Below, in pieces: positions 12,232 to 23,078 of a stretch of DNA of 64,000 nt. Below the pieces are notes generated by a model that was not told where the DNA came from, made no database searches, and saw only the letters and a program-made list of their open reading frames with translations. Positions within the stretch are counted from its first letter, which is position 1. Each line of letters begins with the position of its first letter. The translations under genes were made by a program, and so were the position numbers. The DNA comes from Heterostelium album PN500 (Eukaryota > Evosea > Eumycetozoa > Acytosteliales > Acytosteliaceae). Location: assembly GCF_000004825.1 (NCBI RefSeq), contig NW_008805097.1:372001-436000 (forward strand), given 5' to 3'.

Positions 12232-12515
12232 TAAACTAATAAGAATAGAGAGAAAGAATCTATCTCTACTTTGTTTTATTATTAAACAAGAATATGATAT
12301 GTTTGTTATTAATTATATAATAATTGTCAATAAATAATAATAATAATAATGTTTTATTTGTTTGTTTTTAGATGAAACTTCATCTCTTAAGTACCAATTT
12401 GAAGATGTTTAATTAAATTGTATGTGAAGAAGTAATAAATATTTAATATTCACTGTTGTTGTTGTTGTTATTATTTTTATTATATTAATAATAACTTATT
12501 ATAATATGTGTGTGA

Positions 12516-13154
12516 TTATTGATAGGTTTCAGAAGGTGAATGGGGAGTTTGTGTTGGAGGTGCTTCTTCGTCTTGTGTTGGTCTTCGGTTTGGTCGTGGC
12601 ATAAATAAACCACCTGGCTTATCACCTTTGAAATCCATTTCTCTTGCTTGCTGAACAGTAGTACAACATCCACAACAACAAATACAAATACAATCACCTA
12701 TTGAATTTCCTCTAATATCATATCGATTTCTAATTCTATTTCTAAGTCCGCATGCTGCACATGGTAAGCAACAGAATGAAAACAGACATTCTAAAAAAAA
12801 GACAAAAACAAAGATTAAGTTTAATAATAGTTTATCGGAGAATTCTGTTAAGAAAACCAAACATACCTCCAAAACCAAATCTACCTTTAATGGTTGCTCT
12901 TTGTCTAGCTATCTGACAAGGACATAATGGGCAAGAAATACAAGATATCTTTTTATATATTTTAATGATAGTAGATTAATACCAAGTTAATAAGTATTTT
13001 ATTTTTCATTTTAATTTAGAAGTTAGCTTTGTGTTGGGTTGAAGGAAATAGCCTTAAAATTTTTGATGATTGATGAGATGAGGGATCAAAAAAGTGGACC
13101 ACTTACCAAAGGTGCTGAACAACAGTCGAATAAACTAAAATCCCAATTATTCAT
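12516..13154 (-). CDS. PLAC8 (Cys-rich) family protein
   Basis: Three exons, 13107-13154, 12867-12948 and 12516-12790, give 134 residues starting MNNWDFSLFDCCSAPL. The first PLAC8 block reads SCISCPLCPCQIARQRA and the second DCICICCCGCCTTVQQAREM, matching the family pattern of Cys clusters ending in a Q..RE motif. Between them is a Cys-rich hydrophobic stretch CLFSFCCLPCAACGLRNR. The tail is proline-rich (about residues 100-134). Family members sit at membranes and are linked to cell-size control, cadmium resistance and calcium influx in plants and animals. The function in this organism is not known. It runs convergently towards the DHHC gene with 284 bases between the stops. Confidence 0.88.
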
Positions 13155-14251
13155 AGTGACATTAGATATGCTCTATCTTTATATATTTAAAGTTTATTTC
13201 ATCAAGTACTAACTGTTTTTTTTGTATTCTATTCAACTTGTACTAACTACACTTAATATATAAAGAAAGAAAAGAAAAAAAAAATGAATGAAAGAAAACA
13301 ATTATTTATGTATAAATAAAAAATTAAATAAATGAATATGAAACTTTATAGATATAGATAGATGAATCGAATATAACAACTAGTAGTTAATGATATTGCA
13401 AATTAAAATGTGAACAGAAAACAGAATAATGAAAAATAATATAATGAAGGGGTGAACAATTGTTTCAATAAGGAAAAAATTCAAAAAAATAGAAAAATGA
13501 CTAGAAAGAATGATATAGATATGTGAATTACATCAATGTTTGTCGTATACCAAATAAAAAAATATATATTTTTTTAAAGCTTTATTATTTTAATCAAATT
13601 TTTTTACTAAATTTAAATATTTCTTTATAGATGTACAATTAAAGCTTTAATTATATTATATTTGCAATAAAATAAAGAAGTTTAATTATGTAGATCTGAA
13701 TTAATTGTTTTTCAGACGATATAAAATTACAAACAAAATGAATAAAATCCAAACGTCATATTTTTGTTTTTAACACAGTTGCAAACATTGTAAACGCTCA
13801 ATTATTGAGGACAGTGGAAAAAACACCCCATTTAATTGGATAATAATGTTTTTTTTTAATTTTTGCACAAAATTCCGCCATACAAATTTTTTTTTTTGAT
13901 TTGTTTTTTTTTATTGAAAAATAAAAAGAAAATTATTGACATTAATTATCTATTATTTTTTTATTTTATTTTTTTTTGTTAGTAATAATAATTTATCATT
14001 AATATCATTATTTTTATAAATATCACAATCATTTTTACAAATATATATTAGAAATAATCAAATTTTCTAATTTTAATACAATCTTTATTTATTTTATATT
14101 TTTTTAGTTTGTTTTTTTTTTTTTAATTTTTTATTATTATCAGTTTGTTTAAGTTTAGTTTAGTTTAGTAAAGTTACATCATATATAGTAGATTTAAGAT
14201 TTAGATTTTAGTTTAGTTTTAGTTGAAAAACAAAAAGTAATATAGAAAAAG
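13155..14251. promoter_or_regulatory. divergent 1.1 kb intergenic region
   Basis: It separates the PLAC8 gene (minus) from the syntaxin gene (plus) and should hold both promoters. Long T and A tracts dominate. A TTTAGTTTAG-type repeat run before 14220 probably lies in the syntaxin leader. No RNA gene is recognised. Confidence 0.45.
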
Positions 14252-15603
14252 ATGTATAATAGTAATAATAATAGTGGATATGGTAATGGTGGTGGATATG
14301 GTGGCGGTGGTTATGGTAATAGTAATAATAATGGATTCGGTGGAGGTAACAATAATGCCGGTGGATATGGAAGAAATAATAATAATGGATTCGGTGGTGG
14401 CAACAATAATGCTGGTGGATATGGTAACAATAATAATAATGGTTTTGGAAACAATACAGGTGGATATGGTAATAACAATGGTGGTGGATATGGAAGTAAT
14501 AATAACAATGGATTCGGTGGTGGTAGCAACAACAATAATAATAACTACCAACAACAAAACTATTCGATCGATATGCCAGCCGACAACTTTGGTGGAAACG
14601 ACGGTGATGTTACCAACACCCCAGAGTACCAAGCAACCACCAGAAACATCCAACAAATCACAGTGGCTGTCACCACACTCACTAAACTAGTACAACAACT
14701 AGGCACTTCCAAAGATAGTTTAGAGATTAGAGAGAAAATGTATGTTTCTTTTAAAAATGATAATAATGATAATGATAATGTACATAGATACTAACTATGT
14801 TTTATTTTTTAGTCGTTCATGTGTAGAGTCAACAACTCATTTAATTTCAGCGGAATCATCAAAAGTTAAAACTCTTACATCACTTGCTAACAAAGCACGT
14901 GATCCAAAGACTGTATGTTTTAAGAAATATATAAATATATTGATATGTAGATTTACTAATATTAGTATTGTTTTGTTTTTGTTTTTTTTTTTGATAGAAA
15001 TTATTATATCAAAAGTTGGCAAAAGAATATAATAATTGTTTACAACAATTTAAGGATATTGCTCAGGTTGCAACAAAGAAGGAGAGATCCACTCCACTTC
15101 CACAATCATCACAACAACAGCAACAACAACAACAACATCAAACATCATCGAACTCATCACAATACAGAAACAATAACAATGGCAATGGATACTATAACAA
15201 TCAACAACAGTACTACGACGAAGACAAGGAAGACGAATCACAGAGTCTGATGGAAGCATCGAGAAGACAGCAGCTCGCTCAAATCGAATCGGAGCGTGAG
15301 TATCAAAACTCGATCATTCAGGAGCGTGAGGAGGGCATCCGTCAAATCGAACAATCGATCGTCGAAATCAATGAAATCTTTATGGATCTCTCCAATATGG
15401 TGTCGGAGCAGGGTGTCATGCTCAACACCATCGAATACAGTCTCGAATCGACCGTCATGAACACCCAGGAGGGTGTCGAGCAGATCAAAAAGGCAAGCGA
15501 ACACCAGAGATCCGCCAGAACTAAAATGTGTTGGTTAGCTCTCATCCTATTTATCGTTGCTGGTGTATTGGCTGTTATTTTATACTTCTCTCTAAGAAAA
15601 TAA
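14252..15603 (+). CDS. syntaxin (Qa-SNARE, syntaxin 7/Pep12 type)
   Basis: Three exons (14252-14739, 14813-14912, 14998-15603) give 397 residues. Residues 1-95 are a Gly/Asn/Tyr/Phe-rich repeat of GGYGNNNNNGFGGG units, unusual for a SNARE. The Habc region follows (TRNIQQITVAVTTLTKLVQQ ... KTLTSLANKARDPKT ... LAKEYNNCLQQFK). After a poly-Q linker comes the SNARE helix of about 60 residues with the central layer glutamine in MVSEQGVMLNTIEYSLE. The end is a single membrane anchor, CWLALILFIVAGVLAVILYF, with a short basic SLRK tail. Qa-SNAREs drive membrane fusion; the sequence is closest to endosomal syntaxin 7-like proteins. No neighbour points to a specific route. Confidence 0.9.
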
Positions 15604-16026
15604 TAATAACCAAATTCAACCTTTACTTTTTTACATTTAAACAAACAAATCCAATTTTTTTTTACCATTTATACATAATAAGAATAATAAGAATAATCTC
15701 AATTTAAAAATAGTTGGTTTTTTTATTTTTTTAAGAAATATTAAAAAAAAAAAGTAATATTATTTATATTGACTTCCGATTTAGTTATAATTCCATCACC
15801 ATCTTTTTAAATTTTTGAACAAAAATAAAATAGTTTCTTGTTTTTTGTTATTTTTTTTGATAAAAAGAACATAAAGATCTTTTTATTTATAACTTAAGAT
15901 TTCTTAATTAACGTATGAAACTTTATTTTGAATTAATTAAAACAATTCAATTAAAAACATCTATTTTTAAAAATTATTGTGAAAAATCAAAAAAATTACC
16001 TTTTAATTAAACATTTTTGTTTTTAT
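15604..16026. other. AT-rich spacer
   Basis: This is the 3' side of the syntaxin gene and the promoter side of msrB. It holds T and A tracts only; nothing else is seen. Confidence 0.4.
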
Positions 16027-16572
16027 ATGTTACGTTTTAGTCGTATTATTTTTAATAGTAAAGTTGTAAATAATTTGAAAATGAATCTATCAGAGGACGA
16101 ATGGAAGGTGAAGCTCTCACCAGAGCAATTTCATGTGTTGCGTCAAAAGGGAACAGAGAGAGCTGGTACCGGTCAGTATAATAAGCACTCTGAGGAGGGT
16201 GTATATAATTGCGCTGGTTGCGAGACTCCACTCTACACATCGAAGAGCAAGTTCAACTCTGGCTGTGGATGGCCGGCTTTCTTCGAAGCGATACCCGGTG
16301 CTTTGACCATCTTTGAAGATCGTTCACACGGTATGGTTAGAACAGAGATCTGTTGTAAGAACTGCGGTGGTCATTTAGGTCATGTATTTAAGGTAAGTTA
16401 ATCACGTGATGAGAGAGAAATAAAGGTTGATCAACCTTACATTATCATGTTTAAACCCCATTCTAAACATTGATTATAATAAAAAAAATAATAGGGCGAA
16501 GGATATAGCACACCAACTGATGAAAGACATTGCGTAAACTCAATAAGTTTAAAGTTTAATCCAAAAAAATAA
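16027..16572 (+). CDS. msrB: peptide methionine-R-sulfoxide reductase B
   Basis: Two exons, 16027-16392 and 16495-16572, give 147 residues from the first ATG or 129 from the ATG at 16081. The enzyme reduces methionine-R-sulfoxide in proteins back to methionine. It has both zinc CxxC pairs (NCAGC and CKNC), the GCGWPAFF and GHLGHVF blocks, and the catalytic cysteine in RHCVNSISLKF. The extra 18 residues from the upstream start, MLRFSRIIFNSKVVNNLK, are basic, hydroxylated and free of acid, as in a mitochondrial targeting peptide, so I took that start. The inner ATG has the better AAAATG context and would give a cytosolic form. The protein ends at NPKK, and a CAA-repeat trailer follows the stop. 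Confidence 0.92.
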
Positions 16573-16659
16573 GAAGTTGAACAACCAAGACAACAAAAAC
16601 AACAGCAACAAAAACAACAACAACAACAACAACAACAATGCGATGTAATAGTTATAGTT

Positions 16660-16677
16660 GCATCAACAAATTGATGC
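16660..16677. other. short perfect hairpin in the msrB 3' flank
   Basis: GCATCAA (16660-16666), loop CAAA, TTGATGC (16671-16677). It sits about 90 bases past the msrB stop, after a CAA repeat, and is probably in the 3' UTR. Role unknown. Confidence 0.5.
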
Positions 16678-16824
16678 GTTATTAAATATCAGACAGGTCT
16701 CACCGGTCACCCTACCCAGAGAATAAAAAATGATCTCTTTATGTTTTTTTACACAATCTCTTTAAAGAGTATAACCATTCCCTATATCCTACTCACTTTG
16801 TTATTCCCTCCAGTGTTGCTAAAT

Positions 16825-17097
16825 TTAAATTTTGGTGGTGTTTGGAGTGTCGACAGTCTGAAGAGTTATTTGATCAAAAGTAGACTTTGGGTGAGTTGAG
16901 TTGCAATGTAGCTTCATAAATAACTAGGTATTTTGTTCCAGAAATATGAGACATTTGAAAGTTTCCTTTTGATTGTTAATGAAATTAAGAAGTTGCTGAT
17001 CAAACCAACTTTCCTCTATTGACTTGAGTGTACTACTGTTTGTAAAAAAACGTCTTATTGTCCCGATCTTTAATTTTAAAGAGTCAACAAAAAATCC
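16825..17097 (-). pseudogene. decayed or orphan coding exon, family not recognised
   Basis: On the minus strand a strong acceptor (T-rich tract ending ATCAG at 17097) opens a 57-codon frame of protein-like composition, including DSLKLKIGTIRRFFTNSS and SWFDQQLLNFINNQKETF. One in-frame stop at 16924-16926 interrupts it. The same frame then stays open for about 32 codons (including HPKSTFDQITLQTVDTPN) to a stop at 16825-16827. Base composition is clearly less AT-rich than the flanks. No upstream exon or start codon is found up to the next gene at 17294. Most likely a broken remnant of a host gene; a hidden multi-exon gene is less likely. Confidence 0.4.
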
Positions 17098-17293
17098 TGA
17101 TAAAAAAAAAAATGAAATTTAATAATATTTGCTATTTTTTTTTTTGTGAGGGATTAGGATTGGGTTGTGTGTGGTTAGGATAGGAATCACTGAAACAGTT
17201 TTTACATCAGTGTAGTTAGTTTATTTTATTTCTTTTTTTGCATTATTAGTTTTATTAATGAAAATATAATTTTACAATAGAATATTATTAGCA

Positions 17294-18246
17294 ATGAGTA
17301 CAAAATACAATAAAATAGATAATAATAATAATAATGTACAACCGGATGAAGATAAAAGTGCTAATAAAGTTCGGTTTTCAGATGATTTAACACAGTATCA
17401 TCATTATAGTACACCAGACTATGGTAGTTTCCCAAGTATAGCGAGCAATGACGAAGAAGAAAAGAAAAAATCAATTAAACAAAAGTTAGAGGAAGAGTTT
17501 GATTCTTTTGTAAAACAAAAACTTTATCATACTCTCTATATTACAACTTCTATTTTAACAGTATTCTTTTTAGTAGTCATAATAATATTACTATCATTAG
17601 CATCTACTCAATCTGTAAATATCATATGAAAAACAAAATATAATTACAACAAAAAAAAAAAGAAAAAGTAAAGTCATTATCAACTAACTTTATTTGTTAT
17701 TTAATCTAGACTTTGAAATCATTGAATTATAAAGAGGAATCATGTATGGTTTATGCAACAACTAGAGTTTGGAAAAACAATGTTACAGATTGCAATGATT
17801 TGAATGATGGTTTGATATCGGTGGAGTTTGACGATCAATTCTATACGGGTGTACCAGATTATGCTGTGACTGATGATCCAAAGTCACCGTTTGAAAAGAT
17901 GTGCTACCAGGGTATCTATAATATCACTATCAAGAGCAAGCATGTCAACAGTTCGATCGAAGGTCCTTGGAGTCGCTCGAGTACCTGGATCGTTCGGTAC
18001 CTCCAGGCAATTCCGATTCGTGAGCAGGTCTCATGCTTTGTCGATAAGACGAACATTGAGAATGTACTCTGGACAAATCCACCGACATCACCCTACGCAA
18101 TATTCATGTTTTCAATGGTGTGTGTACTTGCACTGGCATCGGTGATCACCACCGTGGTGGCATATCAAATGTTAAAGAAACAGAGAATCATCAACGAAGG
18201 TACTCCTCTACTAACGTCTAGGCACAGAGAATTCAGTTTTAGATAA
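17294..18246 (+). CDS. two-span membrane protein, function unknown
   Basis: Two exons, 17294-17614 and 17710-18246, join in phase 0 to give 285 residues. The N-terminal 80 residues are hydrophilic and cytosolic-looking, with poly-N and an EEEKKKSIKQKLEEEF helix. A first span follows (TTSILTVFFLVVIIILLSLA). The next 130 residues form a loop with NVT, NIT and NSS glycosylation sites and four cysteines (ESCMVY, TDCNDL, KMCYQG, VSCFVD), suggesting an extracellular or lumenal disulfide-bonded domain. A second span (IFMFSMVCVLALASVITTVV) and a short tail ending TPLLTSRHREFSFR complete it; TPLL resembles a dileucine-type sorting signal. The topology recalls potassium-channel beta subunits, but I see no sequence match good enough to name it. 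Confidence 0.8.
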
Positions 18247-18537
18247 CATAATCCATCACCACCATCCACCATCACCAACACAGATAGATCTAGTATCAAT
18301 CAAAATACACCCAAAATCTTGTAATATTTCAGTATACACCAATCATACACCATATTTATTAGTTATCTTATTATATTATTATTAATTAATAGTTTTAACT
18401 ATTTAGAAATATACATTTATAATTTATTATTTGTATATATAATGTTTAACCCAAAATAAAAGGTTATATCCTCAAACAAGCATATCGATATTAGGTAAAT
18501 ATTGGTATTGTTTTGAAAAAGCGAGGATGATAACGAC

Positions 18538-20800
18538 TTATGTTGTAGTTTGACTATTAAGATCGGACTTTCTTCTCATGTCTGCTTTGTATTCTTCAAA
18601 GGTCATTGGTTCGTACATTCCTCCGATGGCTATTGAAGAATAATGTGACGATCGTAAAAAAAAAGAGAAATTCACAAAATAAATATTTATAATTTGTTAG
18701 TTATTAGTTACTTTAAACATCACAACTATATAATATTTTCATACCATCTACATATTCCTTATACTCATTCTCACAGAATTGAGTACTCGGTATTTTGTTT
18801 TCGTCTTGTGTTGATTGCTGAGAACTTTCAAATTCAACATTTCCATCATCTTGTGGTTTGGCCGTTGATTTCTTTGGAAATTTGTTGAGTAACGATGTTT
18901 CTCCTACGTCGTATTCATTCTGAACATATACCATCTCCTTGATGTAAAACTCTTCTTTTGATGTTGTTGTCGCTGCTGCCGTTGTTTCTTTAATCGACTC
19001 ATTATTGTCTTGTATTGGTTCTACTGGTTGTTGTTGTTGTTTATCACTTTGCTTATCTTCATTTACTGTTTCGTCTTCTCTCTCTTTAGATTCTTCTTTT
19101 TCACACTCTGTTGTTGCTTTTGTTGTTTCTGCTGTTGTTGTTGTTATTTCTGGTTGTTGTTGTTGTTTCTGTTCCTCTTCTCTTGATAATTCCGGTTGTA
19201 CTTGTTCTGCTGTTATTGGTTGAGATTCATTTGATTGTTGAAGAGGTCTATTCTTTTCTATTGTTTTTTCACTCTCTTTCTCGATATCATTATTTTCACT
19301 CTGTGATTGTTCTTCTATACTCTGTTGAATATTATCTAGACTACTTTCAAACTCATCATAATCCACACTATTATTTACACTTAATCTATTTTGATTACCA
19401 TTTACTTGATTATTATTATTATTATTACTACTATTATTTACTGATTTATTATTAATGATATTCTTTATCTTTGGTGAAATATAACTCATATCTGATTGTA
19501 AACTTTCATCCAATTCACCATAATCAACATCATCATTATCATCATTGTTATTACTATTGATATCTTTGATTGTTATTGGTGTTACTTCTATTCCTTCCAT
19601 TCCATTAGGATGCTCTTCTTCTTCTTGTTCTTCTTGTTCTTGTTTCTCCTTTGCTTTCAATCCTTTTTGTTGTTGTCGTGTAATTTCCTCCATATCCTTT
19701 GGATCGTATGTCTGTCTGAGTTCCCTCATCCACTCCTCACCCTCCTTTTTACTCTTTTCAATCTCCAGTTGTTTTCTCTTGATTTTCTCCTGTTTGGTCT
19801 CACGCGGTGCAATCTGATATTTCTTCTTCTTTGAAGACATAAAGTTGAGTGTAAGGATTGAATCGACATCGAGCTTATCGAATTTAGTCTCTGGAAGATC
19901 ACCTATGATCTCGTCATCAGAGTCGGACTCGGAATCTGAATGATTTCCACTCTTCTTACTCTTCTTTTTCGAAGAGGACGGTGTTGATTGCGATTTCTTT
20001 GGTGTTGTCTTTTTCTTGGGTGTTGACGATCTAGTTGATTGTGATTTTGGTGTTGACGATGAAGCCGATCGTTTCTGTGAGGATCGTGGTGTCGATTGAG
20101 TAGATGATTTCTTTGATTTCGATGGTGTGGACGATGATGGTGATCTTGTAACTCTCTTCTTTCTCTGTGACGTTGGTTCATAATCTTCATCATCATCATC
20201 CGCTGGATTATAATCTTCTTCTGATTCACTGCTACTTTCAGGATTGTAATCGTCGTCGTCATCATCACTCTTTTCTAACAATTCATTGTCACTCTCACCA
20301 CCACCACTACTACTGCTGTCTATATCTATCTTTTTCTTTATAATAGCTCTACCTCTTGTACTGACAACAGATTGACTTGATTTAGATTGTGTTGCTCTAG
20401 TTGTAGCAGCTGGTTTCTTTACTTTTGCAGCTGGTTTTGCTATACTTTTACTTTTAGCTGTTGTTGTTGTTGTTTTTTTCTTTTTAGCTAATAATTCCTC
20501 TTCCTCTTCTTCACTAACCTCTTCCTCCTCTTCTTCTTCTTCTTCATGATTATCCTCTTTTTCATTGAGTGACGATCTTCTGGATGGTCTTGGCTTTGTC
20601 AAACTATCAGCTTCCGCTTGTAGACGTGCAACAGCAGATTTCCTTCTTTGAGAGCCTGAAGTCTGTGTCTGAGTGTCTATCACTTCCACTGTCACTGTCA
20701 CTGTCTCCACCTTGTTGTTTAAACTCGATCTTCTTCTAGGTTGAAGTATACTATTTGCATCTTCTTGTAACTTTTCAACTTCAGATTTTCTCTTTGCCAT
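18538..20800 (-). CDS. charged, low-complexity protein, probably nuclear, function unknown
   Basis: Two exons, 18745-20800 and 18538-18629, give 715 residues. The N-terminus carries a duplicated unit of about 30 residues, KSEVEKLQEDANSILQPRRR and KSAVARLQAEADSLTKPRPS, each ending RRSSLN. Acidic patches (DDDDDYNPESSSESEEDYNP) and long Ser/Thr/Lys-rich stretches with STPKKK-like basic motifs follow. A conserved-looking block near residue 315 reads DLPETKFDKLDVDSIL, followed by a charged helix to about residue 395. The rest is Q, N and E rich. The C-terminal 40 residues, split by the intron, look folded (ENEYKEYVDAIGG ... MTFEEYKADMRRK). The nuclear signals and acidic patches suggest a chromatin or nucleolar role, but that is inference. 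Confidence 0.75.
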
Positions 20801-21126
20801 TTAATTAAAATGAATATAAATTATATATAGTTCTATATGAAAAAGAGTAATGAAATATCAAAATAATAATGATGATCTGTGATGAATGTCAATTAATTAA
20901 TTAAAAAATCAATTTTTAGAAGATTTCTTTTTACTATTTTTTTTTTTTTTTTGAACATTAATAGCTTTGAATTCACAAGTATTAACAAACATTTCAACGA
21001 AATATTATTATTCTTGAAATATAATATATAATTATCTTTTTTTTTTTTTTTTTTTTTTAGATTTATAAGATTTAATATTAAATAGAACAAATTATATATA
21101 TATATATATATTAGAAAACAACAAAA
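20801..21126. promoter_or_regulatory. short bidirectional promoter region
   Basis: These 326 bases separate the starts of two divergent genes (the charged protein on the left, IGBP1 on the right). The region holds long T tracts, including one of about 21 bases near 21039-21058, and an AT repeat at about 21095-21110 just before the IGBP1 start. No other gene fits. Confidence 0.55.
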
Positions 21127-22465
21127 ATGAGTGAAATAACAACATCTACTACAAATGAAAGTAGTAGTAATAATAGTAATAATAATAATAGTAGTAGTAG
21201 TGGTGGTGGTGATATGACACTCTTTCAATTATTTACATACGGACAAAAGATATATAACGATTTACAGAGTTCTGATGCACCTTCAACTAGTGATGCCGAC
21301 TATCAGAGTAGTGTACGTTCTGCTATACTCTACCTAATGAAATCATCTCTCTCAATAGATAAACAATCGTTGTTCTCAAAGAATGAAGAATTAGATGATA
21401 TTAGAACTGATTTATTAAAGTATATATAATATTATAATAGATTCTTAAACTAATTAATAATAATAATAGCAATCGATACTAACAAACGTTTAATCTTAGA
21501 TATTTATTAGTACCATATTATTTATCAGAGTTATTTTTATTATTAGTTGATACAAGTCGTTTAAAGAATTTAAAGAATGCAAAGGTAAGCTCTTATAAGA
21601 ACTTTAATATTAAAGTCAATAAACATTCTAACATATTTTTATATAAATAAATATCTCATAAAATAGAATAAAGCAATACAATTCTTACAAAGAATAGAAA
21701 CATTGGGTATCATTAGTCAAGATGATCAACAAATCGTTACAAGATTAACAGATAACACAAAACAATCAAACTCACAAGCAAATAGAAGAAATGAGTTGGT
21801 CAGTCGTGGTAAACGTGAAAAAGAAATTAAACAAAAGTTAGCTGTAAGTTTGGTTTGATCATCATTGAATTATAGAAACGAAATGATATTAACAAATGTT
21901 ATTGTTTGTTTTTTTATTTAAGTATGTAATTAAAAAACGATTAGATTTAATTAAACAACATGGTAATAAAGATAGTTTAGATGAAGAGGTGTTGGATTGT
22001 GGAGATGAAGAGGTGGAAAGAGAATTTGCTATGCTCTTGTTGAATGAAGCGATCATTAAATCGGTGGCCAATCTCGAGATGTTGGATACAGAGATGACAA
22101 TGTTGGAGGAAATCGATAAGATGAAGGCTGCGAACAACGGTGTCGTACCGAAACCACCACCACCCAAGCCATCGGGTATCGGTAACTTTAAGATTCTACC
22201 GGATGGCAGACAAATCATGTTGGACAAGGTATTCAGACCCAGTCATATACTGCCAACGATCTCTCCAGAGGAAGCTGCCGCTTGGGAAATGCACAACGGT
22301 GGTATGGTCAAAGGCAAGGGTGGCAAAGAAAGTGAAAAGAAAGGAAGCGATGATGAGGCCGAAGACGATGGAAAAGAAGAAAATCACGATAAACTAAGAG
22401 AAAAGAGAGATTGGGATGATTGGAAAGATGATAATCCAAGAGGTTGGGGTAATATTAAAGGTTAA
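21127..22465 (+). CDS. igbp1: TAP42/alpha-4 family PP2A regulator (IGBP1)
   Basis: Four exons (21127-21419, 21500-21584, 21667-21843, 21923-22465) give 365 residues. TAP42/alpha-4 proteins bind and stabilise PP2A-type catalytic subunits and link them to TOR signalling. The helical N-terminal domain shows the family block YLLVPYYLSELFLLL and then ANRRNELVSRGKREKEIKQK. After exon 3 the frame continues YVIKKRLDLIK and EREFAMLLLNEAIIKSVANL. The family C-terminal motif is FKILPDGRQIMLDKVFRPSH, followed by LPTISPEEAAAWEM. The tail is acidic and ends DWDDWKDDNPRGWGNIKG, the usual alpha-4 ending. The N-terminus has an Asn/Ser/Gly run typical of this genome. Confidence 0.93.
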
Positions 22466-23078
22466 ATAAAGAAATTTAAGAATATAAAAGAAAAAGAAAT
22501 CCAGTATTATTATATTTTCAACATGCATGAAAATGTACATATCAATTACTTTTATTGTTTTCTTGAGTTTTTTATTTATTTATCGTCAATCAGGTAAATA
22601 TTATGAATAATGATTCATCTCAATACTCAAATAAGAAAATAATAATAATAAGTTTTTTTATAAATATAATAAAGTCCAATCAATTTATTAATTGGTCAAA
22701 AAGATTTTATATAACAAAGAAGTCATTGTTTAGGGAGTTGGGGAAGGAAGAATGATTCTGAATAAATAGTTGTTTTTTTTTTTACACTGCCATTTTTAAC
22801 ATACAAGTTGTTGGAGGTTATTTTTTTGGTTTTTAAATAAATAATTTTGAAGGTTGATAGGTTTTTTAATAAATAGTATAAATTATTATTATTTTATATA
22901 TATAAATATTCTTTTTTTTTTTTTTTTTTGTTGTTTTTTTTTTTCTTATTTTTTTTTTTTTTGATTCTTTTTATAAATTATTGAAATGTTTGGTTGGTTG
23001 GTTGGTTGATGTTGTATTGAATTTATTGATTTGAAGAACTCTGTTCAACATGATTCGAATTCCAAAAATAAATTTAAT
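22466..23078. other. convergent 3' spacer
   Basis: It lies between the stops of IGBP1 and the N/Q-rich regulator. It holds T tracts up to about 19 bases near 22913-22929 and a TTGG repeat at 22989-23008. No gene is seen. Confidence 0.4.

Noticed and set aside
14219-14690. Antisense and shifted frames over the first syntaxin exon rich in Thr/Ile or Pro/Leu
   Set aside because: Shadows of the Gly/Asn repeat; the sense frame has the SNARE continuation.
19005-19834. Plus-strand Ser/Leu-rich frames opposite the charged nuclear protein
   Set aside because: Reverse complement of its Q, E, N and S codons.
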